NCBI RefSeq assembly: GCF_963169125.1
Contig: NC_084800.1
Coordinates: forward strand, 142,782,397 to 142,846,396
DNA length: 64,000 nucleotides
Origin: Humulus lupulus
Taxonomy: Eukaryota > Streptophyta > Magnoliopsida > Rosales > Cannabaceae
Reading direction: 5' to 3'
Shown: positions 23,453 through 36,423 of the stretch, in pieces
Layout of the letters: each line of letters begins with the position of its first letter
Position numbering within the stretch: position 1 is the stretch's first letter
Translations under genes and position numbers: made by a program
Notes under the pieces: model-generated
What the model was told of the DNA's origin: nothing
Seen by the model: only the letters and a program-made list of their open reading frames with translations
The model's database searches: none

Positions 23453-23910
23453 ATGCCTCCAAGGTGAAAGGCAACAAGAAGAACACTTGTAGTTGACGCT
23501 CCTCAGGCTAATATTATTCATCTGCAAGCTAAATTCCCAATGAAGGACATTCTTGCGGCTTTAAGAGAGATTTAAAACTTGCAGGTGGATCCAGCTACTT
23601 GATAGAGCCATCATTTCCAAATCTTTTATTGAATTCAAATGCCTAAGTCTAAAGGTGGACAAGATTCCATGGTAGCTGAAAGATGGTCGAGGTAGATAAA
23701 GAAGAACTTTAACATTATGGGCACACCTGAAGAGTATTAGGTTACTTTTAATGTGTCCAAGATGGAAAGGAGCGCACCGAATTGGTGGGAAGCCTTAAGT
23801 AGGATGAGAGGAACTGATGGGATGACTTGAGGAAATTTTGAGTAGGGTTTTAAGGAACAACATTTTAACCCATCTCATAGGAGGACTTGATTGGAACATT
23901 TGATTACTTA
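23453..23910 (+). pseudogene. gag: E4 gag, N-terminal part, disrupted
   Basis: The frame from the ATG at 23453 encodes a Ty3 gag N-terminus but is full of stops; the fifth codon is TGA where CGA is likely. Recognisable gag features include A-E-R-W near 23680, N-I-M-G-T-P-E-E-Y near 23713 and the conserved N-W-W-E-A-L near 23785. It is cut at 23910 by E3, and gag resumes at 38755. Confidence 0.65.
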
Positions 23911-24725
23911 TGTAATGCCCTGGATAACCAAGACCGTTACACTGTGTGTTTATAATTGTGAAGGACTTGCTAATCAAGTTGTTTAGTTGAAAATGTGACC
24001 CTAAAGTCATAATCAAGCTAGGGTTAAAAGATTTTGGTCATAAACGGATAATTTTTTTATTTAAATAAATGTTTAGTACATGGGATCCCAAAAACAGGTT
24101 TTAAAGGACAAATTTACAGCTTTCAAAAGTTATATACAAGCAAAGGCCACTCTAATGGAAAAATACACATTTTTAGGTTTTCCTGTCCCTGTACTATCCC
24201 GCGGTCGTGGCAGACGTGCAGCTGACTATGTACATCCCCCCCCCCCCTAGAGCTCTCCAACTCAGGATTGGCCCACCTTACCCTTGTCTTTACCTGCACC
24301 ACGTAGCACCCGTGAGCAAGGCCAAGCAAGAAAACCATATAGCATAGCATAAACAATACAGACAATCAAATAATCCATAAGGTCATTAACCAGGTATTCG
24401 GCAAGTTATAAACATCATATTAACAATAGTAAACATATCATAATCATCATACAATACTCAGGGTACCCTCTATTTAACACACTGACCCCGGCTCGCTTAG
24501 GCCGAGCTCAATAATTATTTAGCTGGCCTCAGCTCTCAGTGGTCGAGCCGCGTCCTATGCGTAAATATCAGTCCGGACACTCTTAGGTCATTTATTTCAT
24601 GCTCACATGGCATATCATAATCATACAATATCTATATTCAAGTATAGGGAACCTTAACCCCAACACAACCACAAAAGAGGCAATTTTCTTACCTTTAATT
24701 TCGAACGGAGAAAGTGAAATGCTTC

Positions 24726-27700
24726 TGTAACGCCCTAAACTCCAGGGACAGTTACGGTGCGCATTTTAAATAGTGCTAAACTCGCTAACTGAGTCATTTG
24801 GCCATAATTGTGTAACTAAGTATGATTAGCGGTTTAGCGATTAAAATTTTTGGTTAAGATATAACGTTTCACTAGAACGTTTACTGTATACATTGGGGTC
24901 CCAAAAATAAAATTTAAAGGTCTATTACAAGAAAATATTTACAACCGGCTGATCTAAATGGCAAAACAGGGTTTAACCCTAGTTCCTCTTTCAACCCTCG
25001 GCCGTGGCGGTCGAGCAGCCGCATATGTACACATCATCACCTAAGCTCTCCAACTCAAGGATGGTCCAGCTTTCTTTTGCCTTTACTTGTACCACATAGC
25101 ACCCGTGAGCCGAAGCCCAACAAGAAAACTCAATATGCTCATGAACAGTAATAACATGTCATCAAATCATACAGTGCATGCCTAGCAACAATATCCTTAA
25201 TCACACATGCAAATAAGTTCAGACAATGATGGGTATCCAAGATAAGGAATCTTGCTCTCCTGAGTGAATGACTATCAAGTCAATCCTAATTAGATTAGTG
25301 ATTTAACACTGGTGGTTCCGATAACCATGCTAGGCTTATAGCCCTAACTAGAAGAGTGACAGTTGTAAAAGTCACTAAGGTGGGTTTCGTTCCCATTAGC
25401 CATGTGACGATACGGTCACCTGGGCTTTACAAATAAGTGATCCTTTCACTAGTTTAAACAAGATAGGTATTTGATGAAATAGTCACCAACATAAACCTAC
25501 CGAGTGACCATAGAGTCACTAACGTGGGATTCCGTTCCCTTAGCCATGTGAAAAAATAGTCACCTAGGCCTTTGGACCTAGCCCTGAGTAACTAGTCATA
25601 GAACTACGCAAAAAGGGAGTGACCATAGGGTCACAACTGTGGGTAGTGCTCCCTTAGCCATGTGACGATAGGGTCACCTGGACCTTTGGCCCCGGCTCTG
25701 AGTAACTAGTCATAGAACTAGGCAAGCGCTTATAATTTTCATCGAACTTAGGGTCGGTCCAGCATTAATGCTCCATATGAGTCATTCAATGCAGATGTCG
25801 ATTAGATCTAATCTTTTATCAGTTCTGCGTTCATGACGCTTATGCTGTTTCTAACTCTTAGGTCAGTTACACGTGATCAGTGCCGATTCTGATTAGTCAG
25901 TGCCATACAAAAGTAAGCAATGCTACAAGGTATATATCATATGTTAAATATCTTAATACAGGGCATTCAGCATGCTTACATAACAATTGCTAGCATAATT
26001 AGGGTCATGCCCATGCCCAAACACAGAGACTCAAGCTCTTATCAATCTCATACTTGACATTCATGGCATGCCCTAACCACATGTTTCTCGTGCATCACAT
26101 TTAAACACACGACATGCCTCAATAACAACCACGCATGTTATATATATATAGGGTGAAGTTTTCTTACCTTTGGTCCAAGCACAGGTTACCAATAAACGAG
26201 CCACAAGCACGATCCTGAATCCAAGCCTCTAGTGATAACCTAGTTACAACCATAAACGATGATCCAATGAGTTCAAGTTCTAAAACCCAATCCCAGAACC
26301 AAGACCTAGCCTCCGGGACATCGAATCCCACTAAATCGGGTAGTAGGAACGATCCTGCAGCCTAAGGTTTGAGTTCCCATGCTCAAAACATCATCTTGGA
26401 CATAAATGGCCCCAAGCGTCGCAACCCCCTGACAAGCGCCACGGCCCTCAGGCCTAACAGAAACCTCCACCTGCTTCATCGAGCGTGGGTCGTGGCGCCC
26501 AATAACAGGGTTGTGGCCCAACCACGTACCAGCCATTTTTCCCCGATTTCACAATTTTAAAACCTTCCAAAAACCTATCCAAACATCTCCAAATCCAAAA
26601 ATCAAAGTTCCCAAACATCCCCATGATCCAAAACCCATAAAACCCAAGCGTCAATTCAATCAAAAACTCATCAAAATACAAAATTCAATTCAAGCTTAAA
26701 ATCTTTAAAAACATAGAACTTAAAACTTGGATTACCTCCGATTGAGTTGTTTCCCAACTAAATCCTCCAGTTAATAAGTGTAATGCCTTGGATAGCCAAG
26801 ACCGCTACACTGTGTGTTTATAAAGATGCAGGACTTGCTAATCAAGTCATTTAGTTAAAACATGATACTAAAACCACTAATGAACTAGGGTTAAAAGGGT
26901 TTGGTCTCAAAAGTGTACATTCCATATAACAAAACATTTTATACGTGGGATCCCAAAAAGGAACAACGTTCAAAAGTTAGTTTACAAAATTTCCAAGGTT
27001 TCGACAACCATTAGCCATTCTAAGGCAAAACAAACATTTATGGTTCCCCTGTTCCTGTCTTCCCCTCAACCGTGGCGGCTGAGCAGCTGGTCATGTACAT
27101 TTAGCTCACAGAGCTCTCCAAGTCAGGGCTGATCAAGTTTGCCCTTGCCTTTACATGCACCACATAGCACCCGTGAGCCAAGGCCCAGCAAGAAAACATA
27201 ATATGCTTCACAAACAAACAATAACAGATGAATAATCCTCTAAGCATGGTCAAACACTTAACACTCATATTAATTACATAACACGTATTCAGGGTCAAAG
27301 ATGCAACCAAGCATTAATAACAATCAAGTTACATGATTATCAGGACCGACAACTTAGGCCGCACCCTCTGTTTACCCCACTAACTCCGGCCTGCTTAAAT
27401 CGAGCTCAGTGCATAATAAGTTGTCCTCGGCTACAAGTGGCCAAGCCACGCCCTGTGCGCTAGTGTAACCTTGGCACTCTTAGGTCGTTGGTTTACTGTT
27501 TACATGGCATAATATTATCCTTTCAAAGCATACATATTAGGGAACCCTTTGTCCCATTACAAATACATAACCGGGTGCATTTTTCTTACCTTTAATTTCC
27601 ACGTTCGCTGACTATGAGCGACGATTCTCGAGCACGATCTGCCTCCCGAGCCCTAGCTTAACACCTAGTCACAACCAAGGTAATGGATTCCATTAATATT

Positions 27701-29683
27701 CAAATAAAGGTTTTCGGGTGCAATGCTAGCTTCCGGGACATAGAATTCCACCAACCACGGTGGTGGAATCGATCCCGAGCACCCTAGGTTAGGTTCCCGC
27801 GCTTAAAATCCCCAAAAGATCAAAAATGCACCTAAGGGTTGTGGCCTCTGAAACGTAGCCGCGGCCCGCCCCTGAAACAGAAACCACGCCCCTCCGAAGG
27901 CAGACACGCGTTGCGGCCCTGCTCTGTGGCGTCGCGGTGCTCCCCTTCGGTCGAGCCTCCCTGGCTCCTTTGCTTCGTAGGGCCACAGTGCTCTAGAACA
28001 GAGTCGCGGCCCAACCCTTCGTGCCCAGAAAATCCACCATTTCTGACATCCTATCCTTATTCAAAACCACCCCAAAGCACCCTAATACCAAAACCCATTA
28101 ATCACACGACTTTTAGCATGATCCTAACAGCATAATCCAACAGAAATCCAGCTTAAAAACCCCTCAAAATCCTATTTTGATTTCTAAAACCCAACAGCTC
28201 AAAAACACAAAAACCAGTCATGCAAACTCAGATTTTAACCTCTAAATTACGAATTGAAGCTTACCTTCTCCGATGAAGCACTTCCATAACAACTTTTGAG
28301 CCAAAACCCAAGCTTCTCAGCTCCAATTCAGTCCTTAAATATTCAAACCATAAACACCTTTAATATTCAATCAAAACTCATAATTCTAACCCTCAAACAT
28401 AAAACTCAATTCTTACCTTGGCCTTGGTTGAGTGTTCCTTGGTTAGAGCTGAGCTAATTCCTCAAACTTCAGTTCAAATCCTCTGAATTCCAGCTAAAGT
28501 TTCTAAGTTCTGTGTTTTTCCTTTGAGAGAGAAAGAGAGGAAGAGGAAAGAGTCAGTCTAATTTGTTCTATTGTTTTCTAAAGCCTCTTAAGTCTATCCT
28601 TAAGTGATTAAGCTAATCCCAAGGCTCGGGGTACCGGAAACGTCCCCAAGGAAAAATGGTCAAATTCCCCAAAATTCCCGCCTAAGCTTCCTAACCTTAA
28701 ATATATCTCCATATATTTATTTCCATAACCCGATAGTCTAAATAACCACTCGATACCTAAAATACCCCTGACTTGTCCAAAGTCAAATATTAAGCCCCGT
28801 TGTGACTTTCTCGCTATCTAGCTCCCTAGGATCGCCTCAAGTCGCTCGCTGCAGACCTACCCACATAATAATGTGGTTCTCACAGATATAACATTTAACC
28901 ACACTTGCATTCATATAATCATACAAGCATGCTTATCATATAATCATGCATTAAATCAACAAACTCACACATAAACTAATTATGCCCTCCCGGCACACTA
29001 ATCAAGGCCCTTAAGCCACATTAGTGATTTTGGGTCGTTACAATAAGCTTCTAATCTTCCCTAGGATCGCTATGCCTCGATCCTCGCTTGAATCCAAGTC
29101 CTAGAACTCAAGTTTCCTTCGAAAATGCGATCGGGAGACAAAAATGGAACTTAGAGGGAGAGAAAACTTACTGAATGTTCTTTTTATTTCTTAATAGGTT
29201 GCTTCAATCTTAAGTAGCCTCAAACAAATCCTAATGCTCGGGGTCCCGAAAACATCTCCAGGGGAAAAATAGTCAAAACCTCTAGAATTTCCCCCTGATC
29301 TTAGTAACTCCCAATTTATCATCAAATTCTTATTTCCATTACCTAATAACATGGTAATGCTAAATACCCCTTGACTCACTCCAAGTCATGAATAAATCCC
29401 GTTGTGACTATTCCACTAGCTTACCTCCTAGGATCGTTTCGTGCTGAGTAACCCTAGCATAACCAAATAATAATGAAGCACCACACACATATCACATATA
29501 TGCCAAAAATGCCCGAAATGGCCAAAATATGAAAATCACCCAATTGATAAAAAATGGGTTCACATGCATATTTAATACACCTAAACATGAAAATTATCAT
29601 TTAATAATATAATAAATCAATTATGGCCCTCCCGACCTCCTAATCAAGGTCCTAAACCTTATTAGGGATTTGGGGGCATTACA
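24726..29683 (-). mobile_element. Tekay-type solo LTR nested in the E3 3' LTR
   Basis: On the minus strand it starts TGTAATGCCCCCAAATCC (right end) and ends TTTAGGGCGTTACA (left end), about 2.69 kb without its own insertion. It is closest to the solo LTR at 6297-11125. The flanks are GCTTC (24721-24725) and AGTTC (29684-29688). The uninterrupted sequence in the E3 5' LTR (about 37230) reads GGTTC, so each copy seems to have changed by one base, which suggests an old event. Confidence 0.8.
26779..29042 (-). mobile_element. Tekay-type solo LTR nested in the previous solo LTR
   Basis: A 2264-bp LTR, on the minus strand TGTAACGACCCAAAATCAC...AAGGCATTACA, flanked by a perfect duplication ATAAG (26774-26778 and 29043-29047). 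The host LTR continues seamlessly on both sides. It has a GC-rich block at 27838-27990 and the conserved GTAAGAAAAATGCACCC site at about 27589. Confidence 0.88.
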
Positions 29684-29956
29684 AGTTCCGAGCACAATCC
29701 TTAGCCCCAAGCCTTGGCGATAAACCTATTCACAAGGGCCAATGGTATCCATCAACTTCCAATAGAAATAAAATACCTAGGAGACAGAAACTAGCCACTG
29801 GGACCTCAATTTCTACTAAACCGGATAGTAGAAATTGTCTCAAGTGGCCTAGATTCAAACTCCCAAACCCTAACAATTCTTGAAACAATTCTAAAGCTAA
29901 AAAACCATAGGAGGGTCGCGACTTGGCTTAGTGGGTCGAGACTTACCCCCAAGTCA

Positions 29957-30464
29957 GAGAGCAAGCACCCCAGCCAAAAGGGGAGGCGGGCCGCGACTTG
30001 GCCTAGTAAGTCGCAGCGCGCCCCCAAGACAGAGTGCAACCCAAGTCTGAAGGGCCACACATGCTGCGGTGCCCCCCAGGCTGGGTCTTGCCGCGCCCTT
30101 TTGATCCCAGAAAAATTGAGTTTTCTCCTCCTTCTCCAAGCCAATAACACCAAGGTTCTACCCAGAATTTTCCTCAACAACTCACCTCAATTCAACACTA
30201 AACCAGTTAAGAGAGCAAGCACCCCAGCCAAAAGAGGAGGCAAACCGCGACTTGGCCTAGTAAGTCGCGGTGTGCCCCCAAGTCAGAGAGCAACACAGGC
30301 CTGAAAGGTCACACGTGTCGCGGCGCCCCCCAGGCTGGGTCGCGGTGCGCCCCTTCGAACCCATAAAAATTGGGTTTTCTCCTCCTTCTCCAAGCCAATA
30401 ACACCAAGGTTCTACCCAAAATTTTCCTCAACAACTCACCTCAATTCAACACTAAACCAGTTAC
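29957..30464. repeat. 254-bp tandem duplication inside the E3 3' LTR
   Basis: Units 29957-30210 and 30211-30464 both start GAGAGCAAGCACCCCAGCC. The second unit is almost identical to the single copy in the E3 5' LTR (from about 37506). The first differs at many sites. The duplication covers the GC-rich block and the segment next to it. Confidence 0.85.
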
Positions 30465-31487
30465 AAATTCAGAATTAAACCACATACTTAAAATATTAAT
30501 CTCCTAAACAATTATACCAGAATAAATACCCCAACTCAACCAGAAATCACTCCAAAATCTAGTCTAATTCTACTCAAATCCCATGCTAACCCATGTTTTA
30601 AGCTTCAAACTATGCAGTCCAATTCTACCAAATTTAAGTTATATTCTTAGCAAATTAACAGACCAAAACTTACCACAACTATGGCTTGATTCCACACAAG
30701 TTTTAGCTTTAATTCCTAGCTTGAATCCTCTCCAATTTCCTTCTGTTTTCCTTCAAAAATCCACAGCCCAAGCCTAGATTTTTCCCTTCCTTTCCTTCCT
30801 AGCTTTTGATCAAATTGAGAGAGAGTAAGAGAGAGGACTACGTGAGAGAGAAGGGGCAAAGAGGTTCTACTTCATTATGTTTTATTCCTAAGTAAATCTG
30901 ACTATATCCCTTTATAGAACAGATCAATTTGCCCTCTCACATAACACTTAATCCACCAATCATTCTAAGGGTATAATGGTCCTTTGCTCCCAATTCCCGC
31001 TAATTCCTCAAGTGTTCCTAACATTTACCGATTAATCACGTCTTCCAATTAACTTCCAATTATTTATCCAATGTCTAATATTCCCCAATATATTTTCTAA
31101 ATTCCCAAAAATACCCCCAGGCTCCCCCGAGCCAGGTATATATCCCAAACGTGACTATTTCGCCAATCTGCTCACTAGGACCGTCTCAAGCCATATACTG
31201 CAAATATATCCACATAATAATGTGGTCTCAACAATTTATCACATATAATCACATTTATGCCCTCAATGGGCCAAAATTACAAATATACCCTTATAAGCTA
31301 AACAAGGCCCACATGCATATTTAATACTCAGAAACATGCATTTCACATATCCATATAATCATATAATCATGCATTTAACCGTTAAAATCACACATAAACC
31401 AATTATGCCCTCCTGACATGCTAATCAAGGCCCTTAAGACTTATTAGTGATTTTGGGTCGTTACATTGAAAATTCAGTCCTCGAAAT

Positions 31488-34400
31488 TTACCTGAATAAC
31501 TCGGGATACTGATCCCGCATTGATGATTCAAGCTCCCAAGTCGCTTCCTCAACCTAGCTATTCCTCCATAACACTTTAACCAGAGGAATCGTCTTGTTCC
31601 GTAGAACCTTGTCTTTCATGTCTAAGACCTGAACTGGTCGTTCTTCATAGGACAAATCTGTCTGCAATTCCAAGTCTTCATACTTCAACACATGAGTTGT
31701 ATCTGAGATGTACTTCCGAAGCATAGAAACATGAAATACGTCATGAACTCCCGACAACGACGGTAGCAAAGCTACCCTATAAGCCACCCGCCCGATCCTC
31801 TCCAGGATCTCAAAGGGTCCAATGAATCTAGGGCTCCGCTTGCCTTCTTCCCAAACCTTCTCACCCCTCGCAGTGGTGAAACTCGCAAAAACATGTGGTC
31901 CCCTACCTGGAACTCCACGTCCCTACGCTTAGGATCATCGTAGCTTTTTCGTCTGCTCTGTGAGGTGAGCATTCGAGCTCAAATCTTCTCGATCACCTCA
32001 TTAGTCTTCTTAACCATGTCCGGCCCCAAATACCTCCTCTAACCCATATCATCCCAATGAATGGCCGATCTACATCTCCTCCCATATAACATCTCATATG
32101 GAGCAACTCCAATCATTGATTGATAACTGTTGTTATATGAAAACTCAATCAACGGGAGATACTTACTCCAAGACCCCTCAAAGTCTATCACGCATGCTCT
32201 AAGCATATCCTCCAACATCTACATCATCCTCTCAGACTATTTATCAGTTTGAGGATGAAAGGTCATGCTGAACTTCAACTGAGTCCCCATAGCCTTCTAC
32301 AATACACCCCAAAACTTGGAGGTAAAGATAGGATCCCGGTCTAACACTATAGACTTAGGAACCCCGTGGAGACATACAATTTCCCTCACATACAGCTCTG
32401 CATACTGATCCACAGTATAAGTCATCATCACTGGTAGAAAGTGAGCTGACTTGGTGTATCTATCCACTATCACCCACACCGAGTCATGAAGCCCCACTGT
32501 CCTGGGTAAACCTCCCACAAAATCCATCGTAATATCCTCCCATTTCTAATCGGGAATACCCAAAGGCTGTAGCAACCCTGCTGGTCACTGATGCTCAGGC
32601 TTCACTTGCTGACAAGTCAAACACCTGGCCACGTACTGAACCACATCCTTCTTCACTCTAAGCCACTAATACAACATCCGCAAATCCTAATACATCTTCG
32701 TGGTTCCTGGATGAAGTGAGTATGGTGTAGTATGGGATTCATCCAGTATCTCATGTCTAATCTCCACATCAATCAGAACACAGATCCGACCCTGATACCA
32801 TAGCAAACCAACCTTAGAGATAAAATAGTCCTTAGCCACTCCCACTAAGACATTCTTTCTAACTTCTGGTAACTGTGCATCTACCAACTGACCCTCCTTG
32901 ATACGCTCTAGCAAGGTCGACTGCAAAGTAATATTGGCCAACCTGCCCACCACCAACTCTATCCTCGCTCTGGACATCTCTTTTTCCAATTCTCTCGATA
33001 TCTAAGTAGAACTAAACAACTGTTCTGGGCCTCTCCGGCTCAATGCATCCCCCACTACATTGGCTTTCCCTGGGTGGTACTGAATATCACAGTTATAATC
33101 CTTTACCAACTCCAGCCAACGCCTCTGCCTCATGTTCAGGTCCTTCTAGGTGAAGAAGTACTTCAAGCTCTTATGATCGGTGTATATCTCGCACTTCTCT
33201 CCATACAGATAATGTCGTCATACCTTCAGTGCGAACACCACCACTGCCAATTCTAGATCATGGGTAGGGTACCTCTGCTCATACTCCTTCAACTGTCGTG
33301 ATGCATAAGCTATAACCTTCTCATTCTGCATCAACACACAGCCCAAACCCAACCTCAACGCGTCACAATATACCATAAAGTTTCCTCCCTCCAAAGGAAG
33401 ACTCAACATAGGTGCCGTAATAAGTCGTCACTTCAATTCTTGAAAACTGTCCTCACACTTGTCTGACCATACGAACTTCAAATTCTTCTATGTTAATTAT
33501 GTCATCGGTGCAGCAATCTTTGAAAACCCTTCCACAAACCGTCTATAGTAACCCACTAATTCGAGGAAACTTCTAACCTCTGAGGCACTCTTTGGCCTCG
33601 GCCAGTCTCTAACTGCCTTCACCTTAGATGGATCCACCTTAATCCCATCCTCACCAACATTATGTCCAAGGAATTTCACTTCTGGTAGCCAAAACTCACA
33701 TTTCTTAAACTTGGCGTACAATCAATGCTCTCTTAATCTCTACAAGACCTATCAAAGATGTTGCTCGTGCTCTGCCTCTGAACTAGAGTAAACCAAGATG
33801 TCATCGATGAAGACAATCACAAAATGATCCAAGAAGTCCTTGAACACCCTGTTCATTAGGTCCATGAAGGCTGCGGGGGCATTGATCAAACCAAATGACA
33901 TAACCAGAAACTCATAGTTCCCATACCTCATTCAGAAGGCCATCTTCGGTATATCCTCGTCCTTGATCCTCAGCTGGTGATAACTAGATCAAAGATCAAT
34001 CTTCGAGAATAACGTCTTTCCCTATAGGTTGTCAAACAAGTCGTCGATTCTTAGTAGAGGGTACTTATTCTTGATGGTCAACTTGTTCAACTCCCTGTAG
34101 TATATACACATCCTTAGAGTCCTGTCCTTCTTCTTCACAAACAAAATCGGAGCACCCCATGGCGAGTAACTAGGCTTGATAAACCCCAAATCCAAAAGCT
34201 CCTGTAACTGTATCTTCAATTCTTTCAGTTCTGTCGGTGCCATCCTATATGGTGCCCTCGACACTGGCTCTGTCCCCGGCGCCAACTCAATGATGAACTG
34301 AATCTCCCTGTGCAGCGGCAGCCCTGGTAAATCCTCAGGGAACATATCCAAGAACTCACAAACTAATTTGATCTCTCCTGACCCTGTTGACAAAACTATG

Positions 34401-36035
34401 GTAGTATCCATCACACTAGCCAGGAAACCTATACATCCTCACTGTAATAGGTCCCTAGCTCTCAACGCTGATATCATGGGTATGTGGGGTCCACATACCA
34501 CACCCACACCCACAAAAACAAAGGGATCCTCTCCCTCAAGCTCAAAGGTCACCATCTTCTTCCTACAATCAATATTAGCCCCATATCTGACCAGCCAATC
34601 CCTCCCTAGAATCATGTCGAAGTCCTCCATACCTAACTCAATCAAGTCTACTGATAGTTCCCTACCATCAACAATCACTAGCAGTGCTCTAATCCATCTT
34701 CTAGAAACTACCAGTTCCCCTGTAGGCAATATAGTCCTGAACCTCGCAGCATAGTGCTCACTAGTTCTACACAATCTATCAATCACCTTACTAGAAGCAA
34801 ATGAATGTGTAGCACCAGAGTCAATCAATACAGTAAAAGGAGAGCCAATGCTAGAAAGCTGACCTGTCACCACCAAGGGACTAGCCTTAGCCTCTGCCTG
34901 TGTCAAGGTGAACACTTGAGATGGAATCAAATTGTCCACCTTCCTTGCTTCCCCTTTCTTCACTGTTGGGCAGTCCTTCTTGAGGTGTCCCACCACCCCA
35001 CACACAAAGCAGGCCTTGGTCCGGCATTTTCCTGGATGGCGTCTTCTGCAACTTGTGCACTCTGGGTAGCTCCTCCATGTGTCACCACCTCCCTGACGGC
35101 CACCCTGAACACCCTAACCCCTCCTATCCGATCCAGCAGCCGTCGAAGTGTCAGGGGTCTTCCTCTTCTGATCACTGGAGCCCTTTCCCCTAACCGATCA
35201 TGAATATGGTGGCACCATCCTGCGAACCTCCCGTTTCGCAGCATTCTCCCTCCAAATCATGTTTTCTGCCTCCTCAGGGGTAAGAGCCTTCTCAACATCC
35301 TGGGCATAAGTCGTCCCCCCCAGGTACTGTTGTCATTCTCACATCTCGGGCTATCATAACATTAAGCCCTCTAATGAATCTGTCCTGCCTAGCTGCATCA
35401 GTAGGCACAAGGTCTGGTGCGAACGTCGCAAGTTTATCAAACTTCAGGGTATACTCTGTAACTGTCATACTGCACTGTACCAACCCCACAAATTCATTCA
35501 CTTTCGCTGCCCTGACGACAACATTATAATACTTCTGACTTAACAAATCCTTGAATCCATCCCAACCCAAAGTAGTAACATCTCTAGTCGGTGATGCCAC
35601 TTCCCACCAAATGCGGGCATCCTCTCTCAACATATATGTGGCATAGGCCACCCGGTCATTACCTTTGACCCTCATGAAATCTAGGATAGAGGTAATCATA
35701 CTCATCCAATGTTCGACCTTCAGAGGATATGGTCCTCCCTCGAAGGTTGGAGGATGCTGCCTCCCGAACTGCTCATACAGTGGCTCCCACCTGTTCCCAA
35801 CTTCCGGTGTCTGTCAAACTGGGGCCACAGTAGGTGGCACAATAGATGCATCACTCCCTAATGGAGCCTGCTATCTTAGAAGACGAAGCTATTCTTCTTG
35901 ACTCTGAAGTCGAGCTTGCATGTTTGCCAATATCTGCTACCAATTCTCAGGGACTAGCGGAGGGTTCTGGCCCTGGTCATCATCTCTAGCCTCTGACCCA
36001 ATGTCGACTAGTCGTATAGATTGTCTTGGACGCAT
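31488..36035 (-). pseudogene. gag-pol: E3 gag-pol with chromodomain, stops and frameshifts
   Basis: On the minus strand the frame starts at the ATG at 36035. Gag lies at 35900-35300. A run of seven G on the minus strand near 35318 coincides with a frameshift. An intact zinc knuckle follows (CFVCGVVGHLKKDC, near 34990). The protease has L-I-D-S-G-A-T at about 34820. Reverse transcriptase (34260-33700) keeps F-S-K-I-D-L and F-I-D-D, but CIDYREL has become CIYYREL. RNase H (about 33400-33220), integrase (32990-32297) and a chromodomain (from about 31700 to the stop at 31488) follow. Several stops are TAG for glutamine, such as three between 35945 and 35875, or TGA for arginine. A second frame change lies near 31790. 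The product would have been the full replication polyprotein of a chromovirus. Confidence 0.85.
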
Positions 36036-36408
36036 AGCTATCTAAGTTAATCTGCAATCAATGACTCGGCAGTCAGACTATGATGACAGTGTAACAATCT
36101 TTCCATGATCCACCATTGGAACACAACCATTCACAAGCAATCAAGATATAAACAATTATCCAAATATTCATCCAAATACAACAACAATGCTAATAAGAAC
36201 ACCTCAAAATCATCACACAGCAGTCAAGGGTCAGGCCCTATCAGTATCTCATGCTCCCTATTAACCAAACAGATTAAAGCATTCATATTCCTTTCAAACA
36301 CTTAAGCATATAAATATGAATATACAATTACCAAACCCTGAGTCGAGCTTGTCTTTAGTGGCGAATATACATGTCCAGCCAGTCTTCAGGAACCCTTAAA
36401 CCTAGACC

Positions 36409-36422
36409 GCTCTGATACCAAG
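36409..36422 (-). other. E3 primer-binding site
   Basis: The minus strand reads CTTGGTATCAGAGC one base after the LTR end, matching the initiator-tRNA-Met primer site of plant Ty3 elements. Confidence 0.88.
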
Positions 36423-36423
36423 T

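Larger units (their letters stand above)
23911..31465 (-). repeat. E3 3' LTR, split by nested solo LTRs
   Basis: The LTR covers 23911-24725 and 29689-31465, about 2.59 kb without the insertion. Its ends on the minus strand are TGTAACGACCC and GGGCATTACA. It is about 260 bp longer than the 5' LTR, almost entirely because of a 254-bp tandem duplication at 29957-30464. A TATA box (minus TATAAAGG, 30909-30916) is present. A run of 12 C lies at 24236-24247 where the 5' LTR has CCCGCCCC. Confidence 0.8.

Noticed and set aside
24236..24247. Run of 12 C in the E3 3' LTR
   Set aside because: The 5' LTR has CCCGCCCC at the same place, so this is slippage after loss of the G, or a sequencing error.
29806..30304. 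Frames of 60-124 codons in the E3 LTR
   Set aside because: They come from the GC-rich duplicated block. The E3 5' LTR does not preserve them.
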